Assembly: GCF_000516515.1 (NCBI RefSeq)
Contig: NZ_KI911784.1
Location: 3,386,633 to 3,450,632 of the forward strand
Direction: 5' to 3'
DNA length: 64,000 bases
From: Chloroflexus sp. Y-396-1
GTDB taxonomy: Bacteria > Chloroflexota > Chloroflexia > Chloroflexales > Chloroflexaceae
Part shown: one piece after another, positions 54,229-63,800 of the stretch
How positions within the stretch are numbered: the first letter of the stretch is position 1
Layout of the letters: the number at the start of each line of letters is the position of its first letter
Program-made: the position numbers and the translations under genes
The notes under the pieces: model-generated
What the model saw: the letters and a program-made list of their open reading frames with translations, nothing else
What the model was told of the DNA's origin: nothing
The model's database searches: none

Positions 54229-54740
54229 GTGGTTCTCAACGCCCCAATCTCTTCTGCTCACAGATAGCGGGTCTTTTACAAGGGCGAGGGGTGTGTACCG
54301 CACCTGACGCCCTTTTTTCCTTGCCTCCCGTAACGCTCTCCCGCTCTCAGGGGTAGAGTTCTCAGCAGAAATGCGCGGTTTTCTGCATTCCCGTGTGTTT
54401 TTGTCCCTCGTCCCCTAATTCCTTCTACCACGAGAGGAGAAGGGGGTGTTCGGGTGTCCTGATGCCCAAAACGAGAGAAGGCACACAGGGGTTTCCACAA
54501 CATCTGCCTGTGTAAACCCTCTCGTGCGCAGACGCAGGAGACTTCGGACATCAGGATGAGTCTACCACACCCCATCGTAATGACGCCCCGCCGGGTTCTC
54601 TGATGTAGACGTTGTGTGGACGCCTCTCCGGTAGGATGCGCACACTCAAATCATCACAACCCAAAACCTCATCGTTGCAGATTCACGGCATGAACTGAAA
54701 GGAACGCCAGGTATTCTCAAAAAAGGAAAGGAAATGAGAC
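54229..54740. other. Gap between regulator and secreted protease genes
   Basis: About 510 bases. It contains a hairpin GCAGAAA/TTTTCTGC near 54366-54384 and an inverted ACACAGG/CCTGTGT pair around 54485-54515. GGAAAGGAAATGAGAC precedes the next gene. No gene is supported; reading frames here are short and overlap. Confidence 0.5.
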
Positions 54741-57700
54741 ATGCGACGTGCTCTTGCTCGAATCGGCCTGATTCTCGGGATCCCGTTGATCGTTCTCTCA
54801 TCTGTACCTCCGTCACGATCCACCATGGCAGAGTCGGCCAGTCCTACCGCAGTCACCAATACGCTGTATCTTTCAGGATCGGGTTACCTTCAAGTACCCA
54901 ACGCACCGGCCCTCAACCCTAGCGGCGGCCTCACCGTCGAGGCGTGGGTGCGCCGGATTGACACCTCAACGTCCTGCCAGACCATCGTCGGCAAGGGCTA
55001 TCAGACCGGCTTCTGGCTCGGCATCTGCGGGAACAAACTGCGCTTCTACAGCAACGGATTGCTCTCGTGGTTCGACGGCGCAACCGCCTTCGTCTCGGGC
55101 GAGTGGACGCACGTGGCGGCGACCTTCGACGGCACGACCCGCCGCCTCTACGTCAACGGCAACCTCGACGCCGAGAGCGTCCGCGTCAGCCCGTTGCCGG
55201 TGAACGCGCAACCGCTACGCATCGGCGCGGACGTGGGCGATATCTTCAGCACCTACCCCTTTGTCGGCCACCTGGCCGACGTGCGCTTGTGGGGTGTGGC
55301 CCGGGAGCGCGACGAGATCCGCCGCAACATGGTGCGCCTGTTCGAGGCGCCGGAGACAGGTTTGATCGCCGCCTGGCATCTGGAAGGCACGTCGGCCGAT
55401 GTCTTCGGCAATCACAATGCCACTGGCGTCGGCACATACTCTTTCAACGGCCCAGCCGCGCCGCCAACGACATACAACCCGATCAAAGTGCCAAGCCTGC
55501 CCGCTATTCCAACGGTCAACGGCCGGTGCGGCGCGGACGAGTACGGTAGCGGCGCGCTGCGGCTGCGCCTGCCGATATGGCTGGATGGGGTGAGCTACCC
55601 GCCCAGCCCGGTGTGGGTGAACGTCGGAGCCACGTCGAGCGACGTGTATGTGTGCATGGAGCGGGTGGAAGTTTATACATCCGCCATGGCAGTTTATCTC
55701 GACCCCAACAACAGCGGCGATGCATGGGCGCAGGCGGATGACCGGGTCTTCATCGTCAGTGCTGATCGTACCAGCCAATGCAGGCAGGGGGATAGTTCGG
55801 GCGGCTACGTCAACGCATCGTCCTGCAATAATTATCAGGCAGTGCTTCCCTCCTCTTTCGAGTTCGAGAAAAGCGCCGAGTTTCGCTTCCCGCGTTCACT
55901 CCTGACCGGTTCGCCTGCCCTCTTCCGCCTGGCATTCGCACATCAGGGCGTCGGCGGCACGGCGGGCAGCGACCGCGTCTGGCCGCTGGGTGCGGCACAG
56001 AACTCGCCGGCCACCTGGCCCACCTTCGTCATCAACGATGCCTTCTTCTTCCCCAGGTTCGATAGCGGTAACCCGACTGTTTCCGTTCGTCACTCGCCTG
56101 ACGTGGTGCGGCGCGGCACAACAGTCTCCTTCACCGCTACGGCGAGTGATGACGTGGACATCCAGAGCATTGATATCATTGTGGGCGGCATAGCACGACG
56201 CACGTGCGACTTCGCCGGCACGAACGACCGCAATGGTGCGTGTACCTTCTCCATGACGTTTAGGGAGCTGGGCCGACAATACTACTCCGCCCGCGTGGTC
56301 GATCATCGTGGCCGGATCGGCTTCGCGCCGATGTCGAGTTTTCTAGTGCAGGTGGATGGCCGCGCACCGGTCATTACTATTGATCATTCTCCGCGCCGAC
56401 CGGCCATTGGGGCTTCCGTCACCATCAATGCCACGGCTACTGACCCCAGCGGTGTGCGCTCCATCACCATCAATTCACCATCGGTCCGCAGATGCACCTT
56501 CGACGGCACACGCACGACCGAAACGTGCACGGTCACCGTTGCACCCGGTGGGCGGCGCATTGTCAACTACTCGGCCAGCGCGATTGATAGCGAAGGTCTA
56601 TCTGCCTACACATCCGGCGTGAGCATCCTGTTCGGCAACACACCCACCGCGACACGACCCGACACCGACCAGGACGGCATTGTAGACGATCTCGAACGGC
56701 TGCTCGGCACGCGCCCCGATAACCCCGACACCGACCGCGACGCGCTGCCCGACGGCTGGGAGGTCTTGGGCCTGGACTTCGGCACCGAGTTTGTCAATTT
56801 ACCGGCGCTGGGCGCCAACCCATTGCGCAAAGACATATTCGTGCAATACGACTACGAGCGCGGGGCGAAGGTCGAGCCAGAAACATGGCCCTACGTCATC
56901 GAGCTGTTCCGCCGCCACGGCATCACCCTCCACCTGACCGAAAACGAGCGCCCGCGCCCGACATCCGGTTTCCTCGCGCCGACTACTGGCGTCACCTCGA
57001 CCATCGGCGCAGAGCAGGCCGCCGCGACGATTGACCCCGCCACCGGCCAGTACTACTTCCCGCCCAAACTGAGCTGGACGCACCACTACATCTACAGCCG
57101 CCATAACCCCGGACGCAGCGGCGCGTGGCACCACGTAACGATTGATGTGAACACGTTGGAGTGCCCGCTCACCACGCCCGATCCGCAGAACGACCCGGCC
57201 TGCCGCTGGTTTATCGGCGACGATGGCAGGATATACACCTGGCGCTACGCCGCTGAGCACATCTACCGTGTCGTGCACGAGCTGGGTCACAACCTCGGTC
57301 TTGGTCACGGCGGACGGACGGGATCGGGTAGGCAGACGCGCATAGGTGACATCGTGTATTACGAGGGTGCCTGGAATAACACCAACCTGAAGCCGAATTA
57401 CATCAGCGTGATGAACTATCGCTACAACGCCAGCCATCTGTGCTACAGGGAGGACACGAACCAGTGGTTCGCGGCGACGGACTTCCAGAACGGCTCGCGG
57501 TTCGATCTGGACGAAGCCAGGCTGCAAGAGAACCGCATCTACGAGCTACCGCGCAACGTGCAGTGCGCCACGGCCGACCCCGCCTTCGTGCCTGTCTTTC
57601 ACTATGGCTGCACCGATTCGATGGGCCAGAAGTGGATCGTGCTGAGTGATGGCTCGCGCACGCTCGGCCGGCTGCGCGAGGGCAGCGAATGGCAGTTCAC

Positions 57701-58580
57701 CGGCCTGCCCATGCACGACACGGGCGTGGACTGGAACTGCAACGGCACCATCCAAACCGGGACGGTGAGCCAGAACATCAACGGCGACGGCAGCGAGAAT
57801 GCGTTCGGCAACGGGGGGTTGGAAACCCTGACCAGCCCCGGCGACTGGAGCGGCCTGCCCTATGGCCCCGGCAGTGGGTGCTGGATCGTGCGCGATAGCA
57901 GCGAAGCAATCCGGCGCGTGATGCCCGATGCTTACCGCAATGCGATCGGTCGAAGCGACTGCCGTATCGCGCCAGCGGCCGGAATGAGCGTACTCAATGC
58001 TGAGGCGTCGCTTTTGCCGGAACAACTATCGGCAGCCGGTGCGCCGCTCAACGTTTATCCACCTGAACCGATCGAAGAAAATGATATATCGTTGCCGCCA
58101 ATACCGAACATGGAGCAATGCAACGGCGTGAACGACGACGGTGACGATCAGATTGACGAGGGCTGCCTGGACACCGACCGCGACGGCATCGCCGACGCGA
58201 TCGACTCGTGCCCGCAGACGCCGAACCCCGACCAGGCCGACGTCAACGAGAATTATCTCGGCGACGCCTGCGAGCGTCCGACGCTGAGCTCGCTGACGCT
58301 GACGCCTGCGCCGGGTAACAATGCGCTGGCGTGGAGCGGCACAGCGACCGACGTGCTGGGCTACAACGTCTACCGCCAGTGCGAAGGGGAAGACACACCG
58401 GCGCTGCTGGGTGAGGCTTTCCCCACCACGACGGCGCAGAGCTACACCGACGCGACTGCCGGTACGGCTAAGTGTCAATACATTGTGCGCGTCATCAACC
58501 GAAACGGCGTTGAGACCGATGAACGCACTGCAGGCAGCCTGCCGGTGAAGGTGTTCTTACCTGTGCTTTTGAAGCAGTGA
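54741..58580 (+). CDS. Secreted LamG / metzincin-like protease with thrombospondin-3 repeats and C-terminal FLPVLL tail
   Basis: A 1279-residue exported protein. A signal peptide (1-~30) is followed by a LamG/concanavalin domain (~35-225: FDGTTRRLYVNGN, HLADVRLWGVARERDEI), a beta-sandwich region (~250-430), two Ig-like modules (~445-635), a thrombospondin type 3 calcium repeat (DTDQDGIVDDLERLLG, DTDRDALPDGWE) and a metalloprotease domain. The zinc site HELGHNLGLGH has His846, Glu847, His850 and His856, and the Met-turn is SVMNYRY, the metzincin pattern. A second calcium repeat (NDDGDDQIDEGCLDTDRDG) and a fibronectin-like end lead to the tail PVKVFLPVLLKQ. It is a calcium-dependent extracellular peptidase, probably attached through its tail. 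Codon use is GC-rich. The ATG at 54741 gives a proper signal peptide. Confidence 0.87.
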   Translation: MRRALARIGLILGIPLIVLSSVPPSRSTMAESASPTAVTNTLYLSGSGYLQVPNAPALNPSGGLTVEAWVRRIDTSTSCQTIVGKGYQTGFWLGICGNKLRFYSNGLLSWFDGATAFVSGEWTHVAATFDGTTRRLYVNGNLDAESVRVSPLPVNAQPLRIGADVGDIFSTYPFVGHLADVRLWGVARERDEIRRNMVRLFEAPETGLIAAWHLEGTSADVFGNHNATGVGTYSFNGPAAPPTTYNPIKVPSLPAIPTVNGRCGADEYGSGALRLRLPIWLDGVSYPPSPVWVNVGATSSDVYVCMERVEVYTSAMAVYLDPNNSGDAWAQADDRVFIVSADRTSQCRQGDSSGGYVNASSCNNYQAVLPSSFEFEKSAEFRFPRSLLTGSPALFRLAFAHQGVGGTAGSDRVWPLGAAQNSPATWPTFVINDAFFFPRFDSGNPTVSVRHSPDVVRRGTTVSFTATASDDVDIQSIDIIVGGIARRTCDFAGTNDRNGACTFSMTFRELGRQYYSARVVDHRGRIGFAPMSSFLVQVDGRAPVITIDHSPRRPAIGASVTINATATDPSGVRSITINSPSVRRCTFDGTRTTETCTVTVAPGGRRIVNYSASAIDSEGLSAYTSGVSILFGNTPTATRPDTDQDGIVDDLERLLGTRPDNPDTDRDALPDGWEVLGLDFGTEFVNLPALGANPLRKDIFVQYDYERGAKVEPETWPYVIELFRRHGITLHLTENERPRPTSGFLAPTTGVTSTIGAEQAAATIDPATGQYYFPPKLSWTHHYIYSRHNPGRSGAWHHVTIDVNTLECPLTTPDPQNDPACRWFIGDDGRIYTWRYAAEHIYRVVHELGHNLGLGHGGRTGSGRQTRIGDIVYYEGAWNNTNLKPNYISVMNYRYNASHLCYREDTNQWFAATDFQNGSRFDLDEARLQENRIYELPRNVQCATADPAFVPVFHYGCTDSMGQKWIVLSDGSRTLGRLREGSEWQFTGLPMHDTGVDWNCNGTIQTGTVSQNINGDGSENAFGNGGLETLTSPGDWSGLPYGPGSGCWIVRDSSEAIRRVMPDAYRNAIGRSDCRIAPAAGMSVLNAEASLLPEQLSAAGAPLNVYPPEPIEENDISLPPIPNMEQCNGVNDDGDDQIDEGCLDTDRDGIADAIDSCPQTPNPDQADVNENYLGDACERPTLSSLTLTPAPGNNALAWSGTATDVLGYNVYRQCEGEDTPALLGEAFPTTTAQSYTDATAGTAKCQYIVRVINRNGVETDERTAGSLPVKVFLPVLLKQ

Positions 58581-58661
58581 GGGAACACACTGCATATCAA
58601 GACACTGATGTGTGATCAGACATTTTCGCCGTCAGCGCAACAACCACAAGCTGAAGCGCCG

Positions 58662-58772
58662 AGATGCAGATCGAGGTCGCCCGACTGGGTGGATGGAACC
58701 ACCCATACCGGTTGGTACTTCCGGTAGTGGGCGAAGATGCAGATCGAGGTCGCCCGCCTGGGTGGATGGAAC
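58662..58772. CRISPR. Two-repeat CRISPR-like relic (37-38-bp repeat, 35-bp spacer)
   Basis: Two copies of a 38-base sequence (58662-58699 and 58735-58772) differ at one base. They start AGATGCAGATCGAGG and end GGGTGGATGGAAC, and are separated by 35 unrelated bases. Neither the spacer nor the flanks of the two copies resemble each other, which argues against a simple 73-base duplication. Size and spacing fit a CRISPR repeat-spacer-repeat. No cas genes are in the window and no third copy is seen within about 75 bases on either side. The remaining gap 58581-59020 has one hairpin (58927-58954). Confidence 0.45.
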
Positions 58773-58926
58773 AAACTGGTGCGTATGCTGGTCGCCCACG
58801 ATCCGGGTGCGGCGTGGCCGCGTGGCAGCGTGGCGCACGAGCCAGGGCGCTGGGGGTTGACAATGTTGGGTGAGGTCAGTTACCGGATGAACCTGCCGCT
58901 GGTTGTCAGGTAAATGCATGCTCCTG

Positions 58927-58954
58927 GGGAAGAGGCTCTACCGCGCCTCTTCCC
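58927..58954. repeat. Perfect hairpin, 10-bp stem
   Basis: GGGAAGAGGC, 8-base loop TCTACCGC, then GCCTCTTCCC, about 70 bases before the DUF3592 gene. It has the same general build as the other intergenic palindromes. Confidence 0.6.
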
Positions 58955-59020
58955 TACCGGCGACTTTCGCAGGCTTTTGTAAGCGCCAACATCCACTGCA
59001 CCACCACAGGGAGGAAGACA

Positions 59021-59542
59021 ATGAACGTGAACGTGAGAGTACGCTCCACCAATCGCATCCGAGGTCTCTGGGGTGGTTCAATCATGCTCGTGATCGGATT
59101 GGGCATCCTGTTCCTTGGATTGCAGTGGCGCACCTTCACCCAGAATCAGATCGCCACAATGCTAACAACGGAGGGCAGAGTGGTCGACGTCGTTTCTCGC
59201 ACCACAACGTCGGGTGGTGAGCGCAAGACCTACTTCTATCCGGTCGTGGAGTTTCGCGCAGCCAATGAGGAGATTGTCCGCTTCGAGAGTAGCACGGGCA
59301 GCAATCCATCATCGTACCGTGTCGGCGATACGGTCAGGGTGCGCTACAACCCGCAAACGCCACAGTCGGCGTTGATCGATTCGTGGGAACTCTGGTTGCC
59401 GTCAGGGATCGTCATCGGGGTGGGAGGCTTTTTTGCGCTGATGGGCATCCTCGCCTTGCTCAGCGCGCTGGCGGTTCTGCTGAAATGGGGAGGATTACTC
59501 GGATTGCTCGGTATGATTCTGTTGCGGCGGAAACGTGTGTAG
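59021..59542 (+). CDS. DUF3592-like membrane protein
   Basis: A 173-residue protein with two membrane regions: about 17-36 and a longer one at about 125-165. Between them is a beta domain with [12 protein letters not shown]...[20 protein letters not shown] and [22 protein letters not shown], the pattern of DUF3592 (an exported beta domain between two helices). It ends in RRKRV. The function is unknown; related proteins are common in Gram-positive and Chloroflexota genomes. GGGAGGAAG lies before the ATG. The next gene, also a membrane protein, starts 62 bases downstream. Confidence 0.8.
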   Translation: MNVNVRVRSTNRIRGLWGGSIMLVIGLGILFLGLQWRTFTQNQIATMLTTEGRVVDVVSRTTTSGGERKTYFYPVVEFRAANEEIVRFESSTGSNPSSYRVGDTVRVRYNPQTPQSALIDSWELWLPSGIVIGVGGFFALMGILALLSALAVLLKWGGLLGLLGMILLRRKRV

Positions 59543-59604
59543 CGCATCCTGGTGCCCGATCAGGAATGTATCTTACGTCTACATGGAGAAAAGGAGAACA
59601 GGAC

Positions 59605-60600
59605 ATGTGGGACTTTAGTCTTGGGAAGGCGTTTGGTTTAATGCTCCGTACTCTACCGTTCATCGGCTTTCGTCTCGCTATCTACTTCGCTATCACGCTC
59701 GCGTATCTCATTGCTACCGGCGGCGGCGCCGGCATCGGCTATATGATTGGCAGCATCCTTCGGCATACAGAAAGTGATCCTTCAGGAGGTGTTGCGTTTT
59801 GGGGAGGCCTGATCGGATTTGGCATCGTCTCGGGAGTGTTGTATTTCGCTCGTGAGTACCTGCTGTATATCGTCAAGGCAGGCCACATCGCAGTGCTGGT
59901 GCGCCTGATCGACGATCAGCCGATACCAGAGGGGACGGGACAAATCGGGTATGCTACCCAGATTGTCAAGTCTCGCTTCGCCGAAGCATCGGTGTTGTTT
60001 GGCATTGACCAGATCATTAAAAGCATCCTCCGCACCTTTAACGCAACCGTTCTAACCATCAGTAGCTTTCTCCCCATCCCCGGACTGACAAATGTGATGG
60101 AGTTTGTGACGTCCGTGATCAATTTCTCGCTTACTTACGTGGATGAAGCGATTCTCGCCTACATTATCCGCACCAACCCGGAGAATGCCTGGGCCGGCGC
60201 CCGCGACGGCGTGATATTCTACGCTCAAAACTACCGCATGATGCTCAAAAATGCGGTATTCCTCACCATTTTCGCGTGGATTGTGTCGTTTGTGATCTTT
60301 CTCGTCGTTCTCGCCCCGGTTGCCGCTCTCGTGAGTGTGATGCCAGGGCTGGGTGGTTTTTGGACGCTGATAATCGCTATTATTGCCGCGTATGCGCTTA
60401 AAGCGGCACTCATTGATCCCTTTGCAATGACGTGTATCGTGCAGGTCTATTTCAAAGCTATTGAAGGACAGACGCCTAGCCCAGAGTGGGTTGAACGCCT
60501 GAAGTCGGTCGCAGCGCCGTTTCGTGAGCTGAGTGCAAAGGCTGCCGCCTTTGTGCCCGCTCCGGGCGGCGCATCTGTCTCCGTGACGAGGGTCAGATAG
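59605..60600 (+). CDS. Polytopic membrane protein of unknown function
   Basis: A 331-residue protein with about five or six hydrophobic segments (for example IYFAITLAYLIATGGGAGIGYMI, VAFWGGLIGFGIVSGVLYF, FLVVLAPVAALVSV and TLIIAIIAAYALKAALI). Its layout, a conserved region followed by NPENAWAGARDGVIFYAQNYRMMLKN, resembles channel- or transporter-like proteins seen in other Chloroflexota, but I do not recognise a family. The start at 59605 follows AAGGAGAACAGG; the same frame continues upstream to 59383 within the end of the previous gene, without meaning. It is probably in an operon with the DUF3592 gene. Confidence 0.75.
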   Translation: MWDFSLGKAFGLMLRTLPFIGFRLAIYFAITLAYLIATGGGAGIGYMIGSILRHTESDPSGGVAFWGGLIGFGIVSGVLYFAREYLLYIVKAGHIAVLVRLIDDQPIPEGTGQIGYATQIVKSRFAEASVLFGIDQIIKSILRTFNATVLTISSFLPIPGLTNVMEFVTSVINFSLTYVDEAILAYIIRTNPENAWAGARDGVIFYAQNYRMMLKNAVFLTIFAWIVSFVIFLVVLAPVAALVSVMPGLGGFWTLIIAIIAAYALKAALIDPFAMTCIVQVYFKAIEGQTPSPEWVERLKSVAAPFRELSAKAAAFVPAPGGASVSVTRVR

Positions 60601-60791
60601 CAGATAACGCCGGTTTGTGGTTCACGAATGTGCAACCAATCCGCTACCTCGGCGTGTGCAACATGCTGGCAGTTTTGCGGGAATTCGGAAAGATTTGTTA
60701 TTCTGCTATGATGGAAATGTGTGTAGTATTGCGGGTATTCTGCCTTCGGTCGTTTCAACACGGCCTGATCATGTCGGTTTCATCGCTGAAT

Positions 60792-60830
60792 AACAAGATG
60801 GGCGAAAGTACCGCTTCCGCCCATCTTGTT
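60792..60830. terminator. Strong bidirectional hairpin between convergent genes
   Basis: AACAAGATGGGCG, 13-base loop, then CGCCCATCTTGTT, a perfect 13-bp stem ending 15 bases from the nuclease gene stop. On the minus strand the stem ends in TTGTTATTC, a fair terminator for the nuclease gene. The rest of the 245-base gap 60601-60845 shows nothing else. Confidence 0.75.
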
Positions 60831-60845
60831 GGTAGGAGGTGTTGG

Positions 60846-63800
60846 TTAAGGCGTTAGCGTTCCTCCACCGAAGTCATCAAATGCGGCACCAGCCGTGTTG
60901 TGGAACCAGACCCCAATCCGTCCACCAGTATTGACATAACGATTTCCGGCCACCGGTCGAGTATCGGCAGCGCCTATTGACTCACAGCGTACAAAGACCT
61001 CTACCGTGCCATCGGCCTTTGCCCATGCTCCAAGTGTATCACCGGGTTGGAGCACGGCGGGGAACGTTCCTGCCGTTAGGAAACCTCGACCAGGAACGAG
61101 TGCTTCAACCACAACCTGCTGGCTAACTGCATCGTAGCTGACCAGGATAGCCCCGTTTTGACCACGGTTACCTTTCACTTTCAGCGCCAACGTGTGATGC
61201 TGACCAGAAGGGTTGATGGCCGTCAAGCGCATGAAGGCTTCTTGATCTGGACCGAAGATGGTCGGACGCCACCACGTCAGGCCGCCCTTTTCAACAGTCA
61301 CGGCATTATTCACGATCCGATACTGATCACTCTGCGTCGCCCCACTCCAGTTGCGGTCCAGCCTGCCATCGGCACGGTTGAATGTATCAAGGGGAGATGT
61401 AGCCGGAAAGGGACTCACCTTGACCGTCACGGTCTGGATGGGCTCAACATTACCGGCGCTGTCGCGGGCGAAGAAATCCACTGTGTATGTACCTTCACCA
61501 CTGAGCGTCAATGGCTCACTGTAAGGTTGGAAGGTGCCACCATTCACCCGGTAAGCAATTTCAACCGTTGCCGAACGATCATCGGTAGCGGTAAGAGTAA
61601 TCGTTGCACTGCCGGTATAACAATTGCTCGCACACAGCGGGTTAGTCGTTCCAGTAATAGTGGCCGTTGTAGCAGGCGGCGTACCATCGAGATCGATACC
61701 AACTACAATCGGATCGTGATCAGAGTTGCGATAGAAATCAGGTGCATACAGGCCGCTAATCTGGCCCGGCGATTTGAAATTAGTGTTGTAGTCGAGCACT
61801 GGGGGTTCATCAGCGTTGATATGCCATTCAGCCACGCCGGTCACCTGCGCACTGAGACTCGCTGTTGCTAGAGCATAATCGAGATACCCCCACTGACCGT
61901 TGAAGACATACGAGTAGGCATTCGCCCCTACGAAACGCTCGATTAAGTTCTCATACCCCTGCGTTTCAAGAGCACGAATGGGATCCTCTTTCGCATAGCT
62001 ATTTAGATCACCGATAATCAAGACATCGGGATCGTTCACGCCGGTTGGATCGGTTGCCAACCATGCAGCCAGTGCATTCGCAGCATTGACACGAACAATA
62101 TTACAGTTGCCCTGTCCATCACCAGCATCAGGTATATCACAGGGGCTTCCTTTGCTCTTGAAATGGTTGACACTGACGACAAAACGAGCACCAGTCGCGT
62201 TGATCGCGAAGGCCTGTGCCAATGCTGCTCGATTCCGTGGTGCACTATCTCCGCCAGTAATGAACGTTGAACTATTCAACGCTGCCGTCTGCCCAATTGG
62301 GGTGACCAGGGCTGGCTGATAGATAATCCCAACCTTAATCGCATCATTGCCCAGCGCGTCAATTTGACCGGTGGCGGCATCAACATCGATAAATGCGTAG
62401 GTTCCCGGCGCTGTTGCGTTATTTAACCGGTCAACGAGATCGACAATTGCACTAGTTGGGCCATAGCCATCATTCTCTAACTCCATTAAGCCTAGCACGG
62501 CTGGATTGAGCGCAACAATTGCCGCCACCGTCTTCGCAGTCTGCCGCGCAAATTCAGTGGCATTCTCGGCGCCGCGACAATTGGTTGGCCCACCAGTTAA
62601 ACCATTTGTACAGCCACTGAAGGTGTTAAAGTAGTTGAGCAGGTTCATACCAACTACGGTTATGTTTCCACCGACATCAGGTGATGCAGTTGGTCGGGGA
62701 TTTTCTGCTACAAAATTTGGTACCCCACCACCCGGATGCAGATCGCTTAAATCACCGACCGGACGCACACGATAGGCATTCCCACTCGCTGCATTCCCTG
62801 ACCAGGTGTATGTCATGACGCCAATCAAACCGGTAACACTATCACCTCCACGCAGGGTATTAGTAGCGCTCAACGGATTACCGCCGCGGCCAAACAAGAT
62901 CGGGTCGGGGTTCTGATTTTGCAAGTTATCATCAACAATAATCCGGTTGAGATCATTGGCCGCCTGTAACGCCTGCGCCAACGGACCCGGTGGGTAGAGA
63001 CTGGTCGGTTGATAGAGGCGATCTTCAGCCGACATCACCACTTGCCCAAAGCGACCGAGCTGGAAGTGTTCAGTCACTACCAACTTCATTGGAAAGCGCA
63101 CAAGCATCCCTTCAAAGCGCTCAAGATAGTCGGCAGAAGGGAAGGGCATGACTACATCAGTAGGATCAACAGTATCGTTCCCAATCACTGTGATCTGAAC
63201 TGCACTGATCTGGGTCTGACCTTGGAATTCGCTTACCGTTCCACGTACCTGAACTAGATTACCCAGGCTAACGTTGTTGTTGTTCCCGTTAAAGATGAAG
63301 ATACCCTCTGAGGTCAGCGGATCAGCATCCTGATCGGCAGCCTCCTCTTGCACATAGAACCCACGGAGATTAGGTGAAGGGCCTTCAAAATCGCCAATTA
63401 CTACACCTGCGATTAGTACCTCTTCGCCAACGCAGGGTGACGTGTCGGTCGTGCCCTGAATCTGGTGGATCGGCGTACTATTCGGTATATCAGGACAATT
63501 GCCCATCATTGGTGGAGGTGGGGGTGGTGTACTGCATGGGCTCTTGGGACTGTTGGTATTGCGTGGGTTTGGCGAGCCAGCACTAAAATCACTTGCGTTG
63601 TTATCGGTATCGATACAACCATTCCCATTGCGGAATGCTGCCGTCGTATTACTGAGCGTCGGTGCAGGTGCACCCTCAAAGAAATTGGCATTTCCATAGC
63701 CAACCAGATCAATAATCAACGCCTGCTGCGCCGGAGAGCACGGTGTCGAACCACCGTTGCACGCCAGGCCGTTGGTACTGTTCACCAGGGCAAACTTGCC

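Noticed and set aside
58612-58919. Short frames around 58.6-58.9 kb encoding repeated GRPTGWME or MQIEVARLGGWN words
   Set aside because: The repeated words come from the 38-base DNA repeat pair, not from a protein repeat; no start signals.
59383-59604. Upstream extension of the membrane protein at 59605
   Set aside because: It overlaps the end of the DUF3592 gene in another frame; the start at 59605 has a clear AAGGAG and a natural membrane-protein N-terminus.
60615-60857. An 80-residue plus-strand frame before the nuclease gene end
   Set aside because: It runs through the 13-bp terminator hairpin into the convergent gene and shows no domain or start signal.
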